DNA of 64,000 bases. Origin: Jaltomata sinuosa (Eukaryota > Streptophyta > Magnoliopsida > Solanales > Solanaceae). The first letter of the stretch is position 1. Every line of letters begins with the position of its first letter. The notes under the pieces are model-generated. The model had not been told where the DNA came from. It made no database searches and was given only the letters and a program-made list of their open reading frames with translations. Shown in pieces: positions 46,076 through 59,185 of the stretch. The translations under genes were made by a program, and so were the position numbers. The DNA is taken from positions 1 to 64,000 of the forward strand of contig QJPP01003423.1 of the NCBI GenBank assembly GCA_003996215.1. The letters are read 5' to 3'.

Positions 46076-47487
46076 ACATCCACTACTAGAAAAATGATAT
46101 CCTCGAAAAATAAAGAAAAGAAGGTACCTGAAGGCTCAAAAAGGTAAGGATATTGGGTCTTTATGCTGATATCGTTCTCCCAAGTATCCTCCTTGATAGC
46201 ACGATGTCGCCATTGAACCTTAAGTAACGAAATCTCCTTGAACCTTAACTGTCTAACCTGCCTATCCAAAATATCCACAGGATCTTCCACAAAAGCCAAA
46301 GACTCATCCAACTGAACCCAATCCCACTGAAGCACATGAAACTCATCCAAAACATACCGCCTCAACTTAGAAACATGGAAAATGGGTTGAACACCTGAAA
46401 GAGAAGAAGGGAAGGCTAACTCATATGCTACCTCCCCAACATGATGAATGATGTAAAATGGCCCAATGAATCTAGAGTTATGCTTGCCCTTCCTCTCGAA
46501 CCTTATCACCCCTTTCATGGGAGACACGCAAAGGAAAACTCTGTCACCAACTATAAACTCTAGGGATCAAACCCTCCAGTCAACATAGCTCTTCTTTCTA
46601 CTCTGGGAAGTACGAAGTCTCTCCTGAATAAATCAAACTCAATACATAGAATCTCACAACAAGCCAGTACCCCAGGCCTAACCTCGAAAGTATTAAACCA
46701 ATCCACTGGAGACCTACACCGCCTACCATACAATGCCTTAAATAGAGCCATCTGAATGCTGGAGTGGTAGCTATTATTATATATGAAATCTTCCAAGGCT
46801 AAGAACTGGTCCCACTGATCTCTGAAATCAATAACGTACGCCCGTAATATTTTAGTACACTCTGACTGACCATCAGTCTATGGGTGAAAAACAGTGCTAA
46901 GCTCAACTCGGGTACCCAACTCTCTTTTAATAGCCTCTAGAAACACAAAGTAAACTGAGTATCACAGTAAAAAATGATAGAAATAGGCATCTTATGAAAA
47001 TGGACAATCTCACGAATGTAGATCTGAGCCAATCTCTCTAAACTTTACGAAGTTTGAACTGAAAAAAATTGAGCAGACTTTGTCAACCTATCCACAATCA
47101 TCTAAATAACATCAAATCTCCACAAAGTGCATGGTAAGCCTACCACAAAGCCATAGCTATCCACTCCAAAATGTGTAGCCTCTAGGTCAAACCACCTGGT
47201 CTCTGGTGCTCGTACTTCACCTGCTGACAGTTCAAGCATCTAGACACAAAATTTGAGATATCTCACTTTATCCCAAACCACCAGTAGTGTTGTCTCAAGT
47301 CATGATACATCTTAGCTGCCCTTGGATGAATTGAATATCTAGAACAATGGGCTTTATCTAAGATCAGTCTAACCAAATCTCCAACTCTAGGAACACAGAC
47401 ACGACCCTCAGTCCTTAGGACACCCTCTGAATCTAAGGTCTCTTTCCTAGCCTCGCCACTCGACACCTTATCATAAATAATCCTCAA
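46076..47487 (-). pseudogene. Integrase and chromodomain of body C
   Basis: The N-terminal part (47263-47487) has GRVCVPRVGDLVRLIL, AHCSRYSIHPRAAKMYHD and RQHYWWFGIK, then a stop. The catalytic core at 46800-47260 is scrambled by frameshifts; only pieces such as DRLTKSA can be followed. EDFIYNNSYHSSIQMA (46760-46796) and MSPMKGVIRF...FIGPFYIIHHVGEVAYELA (46527 down) continue in separate frames. The chromodomain (EDPVDILDRQVRQLRF...KVQWRHRAIKEDTWE) ends YPYLFEPSG. Its stop is lost, so the frame runs on into the LTR to 45991. Confidence 0.85.
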
Positions 47488-47489
47488 CC

Positions 47490-48725
47490 TTGCATCATCA
47501 AACTATTGTGCCCGAATCTGCTCTAATAATAAAGATCTAGCCTTGACACAAGCAAGAATACGGCCTGGCTCAAAATATCAAGTCTAACCAACTTGTTAGC
47601 CAAGGACTGGATATACGAATTTTAAGGTTGCTCCTCTGCTGCCAAGAATGCCAAACTACCCATACACACAACCTTTCAGCTCAAGGAATCAGCTACTATG
47701 TTTTCCTTTTTCGGGTTATAGAGAATCGATATGTCATGGTCCTTCAGTAGCTTCAACCACCTACGCTATCTCAAATGTAGGTCCTTCTGGCTGAAAATGT
47801 ACTAAAGACTACGTTGGTCAGTGAAAATTTCACAATGAACTCCATACAAATAGTTCCTTCAAATCTTCAACGCGAATACTTCCACTGCTAACTCCAAGTC
47901 ATGAGTAGGGTAGTTTCTCTCATGAATCTTCAGTTGTCTGGAAGCATAAGCAATAACTCGGCCCTACTACATCAATACACAACCCAAAACAACTCTAAAA
48001 GCATCACAGTACATTGTAAATCCCTTTATAAATCATCTATAGTACCATGCCAACCCGATAAAACTACGAACCTCGGTAGAAGAATAGGCCTAGCCTAATC
48101 ATGAACTACCACAATATTCATCCATTCTACCATAATCCCATCCTTAGAAATCACATGCCCCAAGAATGCCACAAAATCAAGCCAAAACTCACACTTTGTT
48201 AATTTTGCATACAACTGCTTATCTTGCAAGGTCTAAAGCATAACTCTCAAATGTTGCTCATGATCCTCCCCACTCCTAAAATAGACCAAAATGTCATTGA
48301 TGAACACTATAATGAATAAATCTAGGTAGGCTTTAAACACACAATTATCAACTCCATAAATGTTGTTGGGGCATTGGTCAACCCAAAAGACATAATTAGA
48401 AACTCATAATGGCCATATCGAGTCGTAAATGCAGTCTTTGGCATGTTCAAAAGACTATCTTAGAGAACATTGATGCACTCTCTAGCTGGCCAAGCAGATC
48501 ATCCATACACGACATTGGATACTTGTTCTTAATAGTTACCTTAGTCAGTTGCCTTTAGGCAATGCACATATACATGGAACTATCCTTCTTCTTCATAAAT
48601 AAAACAAGAGCACCCCATGGAGACACACTCGACCTAATGAACCCCTTACTCCGTAGATCCTGGAGGTGCTCCTTAAGCTCTCTCAACTCAACTAGTGCCA
48701 TCCGATATGGCGAAATAGAAATAGG
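47490..48725 (-). pseudogene. RT and RNase H of body C (decayed)
   Basis: No long ORF remains, but blocks can be read in shifting frames: the RT segment TRYGHYEFLIMSFGLTNAP (about 48370-48430) and the polymerase box FINDILVY (48287-48313), where the first catalytic Asp of FIDD is Asn. Further left on the plus map, an RNase H segment (47880-47990) and the HPGKAN-like connection (about 47700) are visible. Every part carries stops. Confidence 0.8.
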
Positions 48726-49388
48726 CTAAGTGCCTGGCTCAATATCAATACCAAAGTCAATATGACTATTAGGAAGAAGACCTGATAGATCAGTAGGAAG
48801 ACCCAATAGATCAGTAGGAAACATATTTGAATACTCATAAACCACGGGAACTGACTCAATAGAAGGTGTGGTGGCACTAGTATCACAAACATAAACAAGA
48901 TAAGCCAAGCACTCCTTCCCAACCAACCATTGGGCTCTCAAAAAAAATATAACTCCTTTTGACATATGGCTACCAGTACCCTTCCATACAATAGGAGGGA
49001 TACTAGGCATACACAGAGTAGTAATGTTGGCAAAATAATCCAAGATTGCATGATAAGAAGACAACCAATCCATACCTAAGATGACATCAAAATCAACCAT
49101 ATCCAATATAACCATGTCTACCCAAGTGTCGTACCCTAGGATAGCCACTACACAAGCCCGATATACATGATCTACTACTAAGGAATATCCTACGAGGGTA
49201 GGTATACACATAGGCACAGTCAACAACTCATAACCAGACTCCAGACGAGTAGCATAACAAGTAGACACATAAGAGAATATAGACCCCAAATAAAACAAAG
49301 CAGAAGCTGACTGATGGCAAATAAAGATGTTACATGTGATGATATCATCTGAAGCCTCATCCTCTGGCTGGCCTAGAAATGCATACAT
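48726..49388 (-). pseudogene. Aspartic protease and linker of body C
   Basis: An open frame of 220 codons from ATG 49388. The flap/active-site region reads ALFYLGSIFSYVS, where active copies have a DxG motif before the SYVS block, so the catalytic Asp is gone. DVILGMDWLSSYHAILD is the conserved second block. The tail VVYEYSNMFPTDLLGLP, then HIDFGIDIEPGT, is the PR-RT linker. It ends where the RT frame should continue. Confidence 0.88.
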
Positions 49389-50876
49389 ATGGCTCAGTCC
49401 CCCATGAACACCTTATCTACTAGACTGAGGACCATCTCGAGCACCCTGGGGACCACTCCTACTACCCTGCATACCACCTCTAGTCGGTGGCACTAGAGCC
49501 CTGAGGGCCTGAACTAGCTGACCCTGTTGATTGTCTTGTCTGAATCTAGGATAATCTCTAGAAAAGTGGCATAACACACCACACTCATAGCAACCTCTTC
49601 CTGCTAAAGCCCGTGTAGAAGAACCCGTTGAACCAGACTGGCTACCACAACTTGTATACCTGGAATGTGCACCATGAGAAGTATGACCTGAACTCTGGCT
49701 GCCCTGACCACTCTGACCCGAATACTCACTTTTAGAAATCTGTAGTGCTTCCTGAACAGTCCTGCTAGGCTAGAAACACTGGGATGACCTATATCGATGT
49801 AACCTCTATCTCTAGACTATAAACTACTAAATCCACTATGCTGGCGGGGCCTCTTGTCGCTGCCTCTGTAGGACTCGTAATGAATATGCTCAATAGTATG
49901 GGCAGGATCAACAATGGTAAGAAAAGTAGCCTCTAAAGCCACCAACTGCTTTGTAGCCAATCAAAGTTATAGACTCAACCCCTTAAAGAACCCGTGAACC
50001 CCCTCGTGCTCTGTTGGCAGAACTATAATGGCATGTCTAGCCAACATATAAATATAGGCCTCATACTCAAAAACAATCATAGAGCCCTGCTATATCCTGG
50101 AGAACTCATCTCTCAACTGCTCTCTCATGCTGTATAAAACATACTTCTCTAAAAAGCCTCAGAGAACTAAGCCTAAGTCATCGGAGGTGATCTGGTCAGT
50201 CTGCAAGCAACATAGGACCTCCACCACTACTTTACTATGTCATCCAACTAAAATATGGTGTAATTTGCTCCATGCAACTTTACTAATCCAAGTTTATGCA
50301 ACCTCTCCTGGCAACTAATCATGAACTTATGAGCTTTCTCCCCAGAGCACTAGAAAACCTTGGAGGACCCAATCAAATAAACCTACCTAGAATCTTCTGA
50401 TCCTTAAAAGACATGAACAGCTTACCTACTGTAGGCTGAAAAACTATTCGGGATAGGCAACACCTCTAAATGGGGATCCATAATAGCAGGTTGCGCTCTT
50501 GAATCCTGCACCACTGCCTGGGCTAAAGTCTGAGCCTCATCTCAAATCTATGAGCCACTAGGAGTACTAGGTGAAGCCCTGGGCTATGACATGTTCTCCA
50601 GAAAACCAAGAAGATTAACCAAAGTGTACTGCAAGATCGGTGTAGCCATAAAACTTGTCAAATATTGGGTGGCCCCATGCCTTCCAGCTCATGCAAAATA
50701 TTCTTTACCTCAACAGCTTGCTTTGGTGATGGTACCCTAGAATGGGCTTGAGCTGGAGCCACAACTAATGCCCTACCTCAACCTTTGGGTCGACCTCTAC
50801 TCCATCCTCTGGATGGGGCTCTAACTGCAGGCACAGAGGCCTCATCCTCACATGCCACTGATCTCATCCAAACCAT
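49389..50876 (-). pseudogene. Gag of body C (decayed)
   Basis: The probable start is the ATG at 50876 (MVWMRSVACEDEAS, then RAPSRGWSRGRPKG), right after a splice-acceptor-like TTCACTCTTTCTCAG. The capsid region is broken by many stops. The zinc knuckle near 49570-49610 reads CYECGVLCHFSRDYP; the last Cys is Tyr. No frame runs longer than about 60 codons in this region. Confidence 0.75.
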
Positions 50877-51038
50877 CTGAGAAAGAGTGAAATAAATGAA
50901 ATTTAGAAGTTGTTAGAATCAAGGACGCACGATAAGAAATCAATCAAGATGGCAACATTTCCTAGGAATGCCCTATATCCTTTCATATATATGATATGGA
51001 TGTTATCATACTGATCCGCGAGACTCTACTAAATAGTT
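50877..51038 (-). other. Leader of body C, primer site lost
   Basis: On the minus strand the LTR end CATGACAAACT is followed directly by TTAGTAGAGTCTCG. In the related leader at 56116-56238 about 40 bases including the primer site lie between these two words, so they have been deleted here. Confidence 0.65.
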
Positions 51039-51801
51039 TGTCATGCTCTAAACTAGGAGAGACGTGACTGGCACTCAATATCTTATTCGACCGAGTTAGC
51101 CACTAAAATATACTAATAGACACAACTATAGGCCTATAAAATAGGGCAGCACAACAATTAAAATACATGTACTGTTAAGGTCATAACTTGAACAATAATA
51201 AGTCATATAGAAGAAGGTAGACAAGCCAAAAATAATTAAGTACTGACTGGATGACGAGGCAACAACTGAAGATATACATACATATATATAAATGCCAACC
51301 TACGGGGCTGGACATTGGAAGCTACAGAAAGAAATCCAGAATACTATGTCCATAATAGCCTCTAAGAGTGTCATAAGCACTGGTGAGGACAAAGCCCCGA
51401 CTATACCCAAACTGTACAACAAAACCAAACATCCTATGATAGCTCCATGAAAAGGTGGATCTTACTAACTCACAGCTGAACCCCAGATCCTAGTGGAGGG
51501 GTCGATCAAAATCTCTACCTGGACCTGCGTGAATGAAATAAAAATACGGTGTCCCCAGACAACAGGATGTTAGTATGAATAAAAATATACTGGTATGTAA
51601 GGTGGAAAGTAGAATCATAAATAGCTGCTGTAAAAAGGGTAATAGAGATACCACATGAAACTGAAACTCATATAGCCTCCATGGCTGACAACTAACCTCA
51701 TAGTAATTAAATATGCATGGTATGCTTGTGTAATAATATGTCGTGAATACATACATACATATATATATATGAATATATATATATATACATACATATATAT
51801 A

Positions 51802-51837
<36 letters not shown>

Positions 51838-52211
51838 AATACATTTCATACCCAACCAAATGCTAGCAATGGTGGTGTCTTCCGGTAGCTAACTGGCATC
51901 ATATTCGCCAACTTGTGACCATCTGTGTCTCATACGTATAAATATAGGCAATAAGCCTCATACCTTCCAATTATAGATCGGGAGTAGAATGCATAGCATG
52001 TCATATCATCAATTCATAATGCACGTATGTCATGATAATTATGTTGTCAATCTTGATCTGTTGGTACTCTTTATTCTCAAAATTTTATAATCACTTTTGT
52101 ATCACATGTAAATACCTTGTAGAATCTTATATGCTTTTAGATTAAACTTGAACACTTAACTCAACTTTAGAAAGGTAACTTACACATGAGGATGTTCATT
52201 AAGAGCTTAAG
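51039..52211 (-). repeat. Truncated D-type LTR between bodies C and D
   Basis: It matches 56239 to about 57385 of the full D-type LTR, including CTAAACTAGGAGAGACG, CCGAGTTAGCCACT, ACGGGGCTGGA and the (TA)n tract at the same place (51758-51833). It breaks off after GAGCTTAAGGA and, after about 25 filler bases, joins integrase sequence of body D. Confidence 0.88.
51758..51833. repeat. (TA)n microsatellite inside the truncated LTR
   Basis: ATATAT runs with TACATA and GAATA interruptions. The equivalent place in the D LTR (56947-57001) holds an uninterrupted run. Confidence 0.92.
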
Positions 52212-52237
52212 GATCTCTGTAAGATGAGGATCTGTGT

Positions 52238-54366
52238 CATGTCCTCGAGCGTCTGGATTGTACATTCAGCTTGGCCATCAATCTGAGGATGAAAAGTCGT
52301 ACTAAGATTAACTAGAGTCTACAAACCCTTCTGGAAGGATCTCCGTAAATGTGATGTAAAATATGCCCCTTTATCTAAAATAAACTAGGGCACCATGAAT
52401 TCTTACCATCTCTCTAATGTACACCCCGTCATAACCTTCAGCTAAAATGTAGCCCTAACTGGCAAGAAATGGGATGATTACATCAGCCTATCAATAATCA
52501 CCCAAATGGAAGTGAACTTCCGTCGTGAATGAGGCAAACATGGAAAAAAATTCATATTTATCTTCTCCTACTTCCACAATGGAATAGCTATCTCTTTAGT
52601 CAGCCCACTAGGCTTTTGATGCTCTACCTCTACCTGCTAATAATTTTGGAACTATTTCACGAACTTAGCTATGTCCCTCTTCATCCTTGGCAACTAATAA
52701 ATCTCCTTAATATCACGATACCTTTTTGTGGATCCTATTTGAACAGAGTAGCGAGAATGGTTTGCCTGTCCCATAATCTGTTGTAGAACCCCTGCGGCAT
52801 TCGATCTTTGAATATGAGGACTCTATCTCTTGCTTTATCAAAGGCTAAAAACTCCCGCTGCTAAGCCTTGCCTCTCAGCTGGTCTAAGCGGGGATCCTTA
52901 TTTTGTCGTGCCTTTACCTCCACAACTTGAGATGATATTACTGAGTCCTGAAATGTGACTTCAGTATTATTAGAGTCTAATAATCTAACCCCCAAACTAT
53001 CTAGCTGATGGAGCTCTCAGGCCATCTCTCGCTTCTCAACTCCCAAATATGATTGACTGCCCATAGACTTACGACTGAGGGAATCCATTACTATATTGGC
53101 TTTCCCTGGATGATATAAGATATCCACATCATAGTCTTTCAGCAATTCATGCCATCATCGCTATCGTAGGTTCAACTCTTTCAATCTAAAGATATACCAG
53201 GGGCTCTTATGATCTGTATAAATATCAACATTAAAAACATACAATTAATGCCCCAAAATCTTCAAGTCATGAATAACTACAGTTAACTCTAAATCGTGTG
53301 TCAGGTAGTTCTTCTCATTCTTCTTTAATTGTCTAGAAGTATAAGCAATTACTTTCTAGTGTTGCATCAAAACACAAACTAGCCTAACACTTGAATCATC
53401 ATAATACATTGCATAGCCCTATGGACCCTCTTGTAAGGTCAGAACTGGTGCTGAAGTCAATTTGTCTCTCAGCTCTTGGAAACTCAACTCGCAGGCTGTG
53501 TTCCACTGAAACTTAGCTTCTTTCTAAGTCAACTTTGTCAGGGGTGCTGAAACTGAAGAAAATTCTTTCACAAACCTTTTGTAATACCCTACTAAACGTA
53601 AGAAAGCTACGAACTTCTATCAGGTTCATGGGTCTAGGCCAAGTCTTCACGGCGTCAATCTTTTGTAAGTCAACCTGAATACTAGCATCTAATACAATAT
53701 GGACCCTAAAAAACCACAGAATGCAACTAGAACTCACACTTTGAGAACTTAGCATATAACCTTTAACCTTAGAATACCTGAAGCACTACTTGGAGATGAT
53801 ATCTATGCTTGGTGTTTGATCGAGAATGTTTCAAAATATCATTAATTAATACAATGATGAACAAGTCTAAAAATGGCCAAGATATACTATTCATCAGGTC
53901 CATAAATACTGTTGGATCATTTATCAAGCCAAAATACATTACAAGAAACTCAAAATGGCCATATCTAAGCATGAAGGATGCCTTTGGAATATCACTCTCT
54001 TGAACAAGTACCTGGTGGTACCCTAAATATAAATCAATCTTTGAGAAGAATCGGACATCATATAGTTGGTCAAAAAACCCATCAATCCTTAGTAGTGGAT
54101 ATTGGTTCTTTATAGTCACCTTATTCAGTTATCAGTAGTCTATACACTTCTGCAATGAGTCATCTTTCTTCTTCACAAATAATACTGGTGCACCGCACGG
54201 TGATGCACTAGGCCTATGAAGCCCTTACCTAATAGATCTTTTAGTTGTTTTTTCAATTTCTTCAATTTTGCTAGTGCAATTCTATATGAGGGAATTGATA
54301 TTGGTTGGATATCTGGTAGTATACCAATAGAAAAATGGATCTCCCGTTCTAGGGGAATACCAGGAA
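52238..54366 (-). pseudogene. RT-RNase H-integrase of body D (decayed, truncated)
   Basis: Minus-strand order: a linker and RT start (LEREIHFSIGILPD, then DLLGKGF) near 54366; RT 54119-53769 with IKNQYPLLRIDGFFDQL, SKIDLYLGYHQ, LRYGHFEFLVM and LINDILKHSRS; RNase H around 53240-53340 (KKNEKNYLTHDLELT); the connection DVDILYHPGKANIV near 53110; and the integrase core down to FHPQIDGQAECTIQTLEDM at 52238. The catalytic box is LIND instead of FIDD. The integrase C-terminus and chromodomain are missing because the sequence jumps into the LTR at 52211. Gag and protease are also missing. Confidence 0.85.
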
Positions 54367-56115
54367 TGTAACACCCCAGAAACCTATCCCACTATCTAGG
54401 TTAAAAAGTCTCAGAAAATTCATGTTCCAGGATTATGGGTCCAAACCATGAACCATGGTTAGAACTACGGGTCATGGAATGGATCCGTGGATTGCCTTCT
54501 GCTGGTTTTCCCTCAGGTCTGAGAACCACGAGTGGTTTTCACGGACCGTAGTTCATTCTACGGGTTGTGATTCCAACTCATGGAATCAGACTTGTAGGCT
54601 GACAGTTCCCCCAGGAACTATGAGTTTAGATGACGACTCATCATTCAAACGACGAGTCTGTCCTGTTAAATCATGGAAATAGATAAGAGGGATGATTTCT
54701 CCTAGGTTCCATGACTCGATTTGATGACCCATCATTCAAATAACGGATCTGTCCTGTCGACTCATAGACTGTCTTCTGCAGACTATCCAGATGACCAAGT
54801 TCCATGAATTGGAACCACGAGTCATCATCCAAATGGCGACTCATGGAACTAATCCATAGGACCTGAAGCCGACTCTTTTTCCTAATTTTTCTAAGTTAAA
54901 TCCCATGGACATTTTGGTTATTTCCCACCACTTTAACTCCTAAGTGAGGTCATTTTGGCTATTTCAAGTAGGGTTTTCACCCTTATTAGCCTAAGTTCCT
55001 TCTCATTACTTCACCCTTCTCCTAAAAAGGAAAAGAATTCTTTAAGCTCAAGGTCTCAAGCTTCGAGATCAAGCCTCCTAAATCTTTTCAATTCAAGTGG
55101 GGTATCTTCACTCAAGGTATGTGGGTATTCAATAATGGGTTCACTTCACCCTTGTTCCCAAAACTCCCAATTATTATGTTGAATTATGAACTTATGAAAT
55201 TAGGGTTTTGATCTAAAATTGGGGAAGACTTATGAAATCAGTTTCTATGTTTAAATCCATAGTTTCTTATTGATTATACATGATTTATTCATGATTCCTT
55301 CATTGGTTTTAAAATCCCAAGTATGAGAATTGATTTCTAGCATGAATCCATGAAATTGCATGTTTTCAAGAGAAACTTGGCATGATTAGATATCATGGCC
55401 TTTATGTATTTATGAAATTGTATGCCAAATTCTTCAAGTATGAATTTAGAAAGAAAAGCATGTTTTGAATTATGGCTATACCTAGCTTTATGAACTATGA
55501 TATAAAAATTTGCATGATACCCGATGTGTTTTCATGCTTTATGAATAAGATTTGGCATGCGATGGTGCCACTATGAAATGATGAGCTATATGTGCATATT
55601 TTGGGAGTAGTACTTAGCACCGAGCAATGAGGGTTCGATTACCCAAATCCAGAACTACGTTGCCACCGTAGGTTATGAAATGATATGTGCCTTATAGGCT
55701 TATGAGAGTGGATCCACGTCTTTACGAATGGTGTCCTGTGTCTTAACGGGCATTAGGGCAGCTTTGCCAACTAGGGTTATATAGTTGGGTATGGTGACTC
55801 GTTCCTTGGCAAGGTTCAAGTCAGCTTTGCTAACTAGGGTTATATAGTTAGATTCCATGTAAGCTCACATGGTCTCATGTCAGTCATAACAAACTCCCTT
55901 ATGTATGTTTTCAAGTTTTCTAAGCTTTATGGACTCTTACCTTAAAGTTTGGTTTTTACTTCATGTTTAACCTTTCCATTATGCTTTTTACTCATGATAC
56001 CCTATTTTGTATGGATTCTGTCTAAGTACATTTTTAAAGCATGTTTCAATCTTATTAAGCATTGCCCGTATACTCAGTACATTCCATAGTACTGACGCAT
56101 ATTTTGAAAAATGTA
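54367..56115 (+). repeat. Plus-strand gypsy LTR fragment inserted in body D
   Basis: It starts TGTAACACCCCAGAAACC exactly where D's protein-coding homology stops. It has a reiterated ATGACTCGTC/TCATGGA word block (54430-54850) and the CTCAGTACATTCCATAG TACTGACGCATA segment typical of late gypsy LTR sequence. It breaks off near 56115 without a CA end, so it is a truncated LTR. No coding region inside. Confidence 0.7.
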
Positions 56116-56238
56116 ACCATTCCTAAATGCCCTGTAGCCTCTTGATTATAAGTGTGGTGCATAACACACCCATAAGCAAGACTCTACTAGACACGGCTTA
56201 TGGACTCCCAGGGATACGACCTGCTCTAATACCAAGTT
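56116..56238 (-). other. Leader of element D with primer-binding site
   Basis: On the minus strand TGGTATTAGAGC (56223-56234) lies four bases after the LTR end. It matches the initiator-Met primer site TGGTATCAGAGC except for one base. Downstream come GCCGTGTCTAGTAGAGTCTTG and AGGCTACAGGGCATTTAGG, leader words of this chromovirus group. Confidence 0.82.
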
Positions 56239-56949
56239 TGTCACACCCCAAACTAGGAGAGACGCGACTAGCACTCGATACCTTATTTGACCGAGTTAGC
56301 CACTGAAATATACTAACTGACTTAATTATGGGCCAAAATATCAGGCAACACAACATCTGAAATACAAAGCCTGGACCGTTAAGGTCACAACCTGAACAAC
56401 AACAAGTCATATAGACGAAGATAGACAAGCCAAAAATAATGAAATACTGGTTGACCGATGAGGCCGCAACTGAAGACATACATACAAATATATATACATG
56501 CCAAACCTATGGGGCTGGAGACTTGAAGCTGTAGAAAGAAACCCAGAATACTGTATCCACAATAGCCTCTAAGAGTGTCATAAGAACTAGTTGGGACAAG
56601 TCCCCGACTATACCAAACTGCACAACAAACCAAATATCCTATGATAGCTCCAAAAAATGGTGGAGCTTAATAACTCACAGCTGGACTCTGGATCCCAGTG
56701 GAAGGATCGATCAGAATCCCTACCTGGACCTGCACGCATGAAACAAAAATACAGCATCCCCAGATAATGGGATGTCAGTACGAATTAAAAATGTACTAGT
56801 ATGTAAAGCAAAAAGTAGAATCATAAATAGCTGCTGTAAAAAGGGTAATAGAGATACCACCTGAAACTGAAACTCTAATAGCCTTCATGGCCGACAACTA
56901 ACCTCATAGTAATCAAATATGCATGGTAAGCTTGTGTAATCATATGTCA

Positions 56950-57004
<55 letters not shown>

Positions 57005-59185
57005 ATACATGTTATACCCAACCAAATACTAGCAATGGTAGTGTCTTCTGGTAGCTAACCGATATCATATTCACCAACTTGTGTCTATTTGTGTTTCATA
57101 CATATAAATATAGGCAATAGGCCTCATACCTCCTGATTATAGCTTGGAAGTAGAATTCATAGCATGTCATGTCATGGATTCATAATGCACGTATGTCATT
57201 AAAATTATGTTGCCAATCTTGGCCTGTTGTACTCTTTATTCTCATAATTTTGTAATCACTTTTGTATCACATGTAAATACCTCGTAGAACCTCATATGCT
57301 TTTAGAATAAACTTGAATACTTAACTCAACTTTAGAAAAATAACTTAAACCTGAGGATATTCATAAAGAGCTTAAGGTGCTTCACTTAGTTTCTATATGT
57401 GTATCCTTAATAGTATGCAAAAGAAAGTATATCAAATAAACCATGTCCTTTAGTAGTTTAAATATATGAGTTACATTTGAGAGTTTTTAAAATGGACGTA
57501 TTGTTTTAAAGTTTTCCAAAAAATATTTTAGCAAAGAAGGGAGGACTGGTCGCAAATTCTTAATGATTCTTCATAATCATTTTAAGTCAACACACCTAAC
57601 GAAGAATAAGAATTCATACATATAGACATATAGTCAAGAAAGTTGATAAAATAATATATAAATGTCAAATACCCTATATAATTGAATGAGTGGAATATCA
57701 ACATAATTGAATTATAAAATACTTCAACTGCGATCCCAATGCCTTTCACATAAGGTCTTTCTAGCAATAGAATAGTAAAATATTAAATTTGATGATTTTA
57801 GAGTTTTCTAGAATTTGTGCTCAAAGGAAGGATTAATCTTAGCCTCAACATACCTTTCAACCGAATCCTCAAAGGTGTTGCTATGAATCTCAACCAATCT
57901 ATCGTAATGCAACAATTGCTAGAATCATTAAAGTTGCAAGAACGAGCCATAATAATTGATAAAGCATTAAGGTCATCTGTATGAACAGCCCACTTTAACA
58001 CAAAAAATGACATCATAATCTCCACCAAACCAACAGCTAATAACCACAACAAGATGCTATCAACATCTCACAAGAGAGGCGTGCTCGTGAGGCAATATAA
58101 CAAGACATATTTCACGTTGTTCAATTTGAAAATCATTGTATGCGACTCCGATAGGAATCACACCAACTCTCAGTCTCTCCAACATATTAAAATCATCGAT
58201 ATACAACAATAACAACCCAACTCAATAAGATAAAGGGACTGCCCAGAGTCACGGTATCCAAAACACCACTTCGTGGCTCAAAAGCTATAAAATGATATTA
58301 GAACATGGAATTGCGAATGATGGTCGTAGGGGAAATATTTTCTTAACAGAAACCTTTGAAATACCAAGAAAAACAATCTACCTCTTTAAAGTAACAATAG
58401 TTAAAGCAAAAATCAACAAGAAACTACTACAAGTCATCGGCAACTACAACTCTTCGTAACTATAAGCTTAGAATCTCGATTCAACAAACAGATAAGTGTA
58501 CATGATCCTTACCTTATCAGTATAACTCTGTAGCTACTGCAACATACTCAATAAACATCTGCTATCTCTATGCCACAATATCCATGATGATATGCCATGA
58601 AATTGATGGGGCAAACTATACCAAAATGACAAGCTTGCGATATAGAGAAACTTCCGTTAAACTTTTGACTTGAAAGCATCAACATCAATGGAGAATTTAG
58701 GAGATTTATTCTCTGATTTTCTATGATTTTTGGTGATATTTTTGAGTTTATTCACGAAGTATAATCACCTTTTATAAAGTTAAATCTACTTAGGGCTGGA
58801 GGACTTACCTTGACGTACTTGCTTAAGCAGTCTCTAAAAAATATAAATATCTCTCTAATTTGAAATTGTATGGATGAATAGTTTAGTGCTTTGGAAATTA
58901 GACTCATAGACTTTCTATTTTGTAGGTTGGGGGCCCTCTAACTATTTATAGATTAGGAGAAAAGATCCGAGACATTTGACACAAATTTCAGAAAGTTTAT
59001 TAAAGAAACTTACGCTAACTTTTGCCGACTTTTATTTCACAACTTGCTTGACTTCAACACTTAACATATGACCATTGTGAAATTATATTACCTTATAACA
59101 CATCCTTCTTAATATAAAAGACACTTTTAGTCTCACCCCGGAGGTACGGGTTAATTTAAACCTTCCAAATAAGCGGGGTGTTACA
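56239..59185 (-). repeat. Full D-type 5' LTR (minus)
   Basis: On the minus strand it starts TGTAACACCCCGCTT (59185) and ends TTTGGGGTGTGACA (56239), 2947 bp. A pure (TA)n tract lies at 56947-57001. The first ~1.15 kb on the plus map matches the truncated LTR at 51039. No GC-rich word block was seen in it. ORFs within it look like chance. Confidence 0.88.

Larger units (their letters stand above)
46076..51038 (-). mobile_element. Chromovirus body C (gag to chromodomain, minus)
   Basis: A full-length but heavily decayed chromovirus interior in minus orientation: leader 50877-51038, gag 49389-50876, protease 48726-49388, RT/RNase H 47490-48725, integrase-chromodomain 46076-47487. The LTR on its 3' side (34868-46075) and the one on its 5' side (51039-52211) belong to different LTR families, so the unit is chimeric or was rearranged. 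Confidence 0.85.

Noticed and set aside
51490..51855. 121-codon minus ORF rich in Ile/Tyr
   Set aside because: It is produced by translating the (TA)n microsatellite in an LTR.
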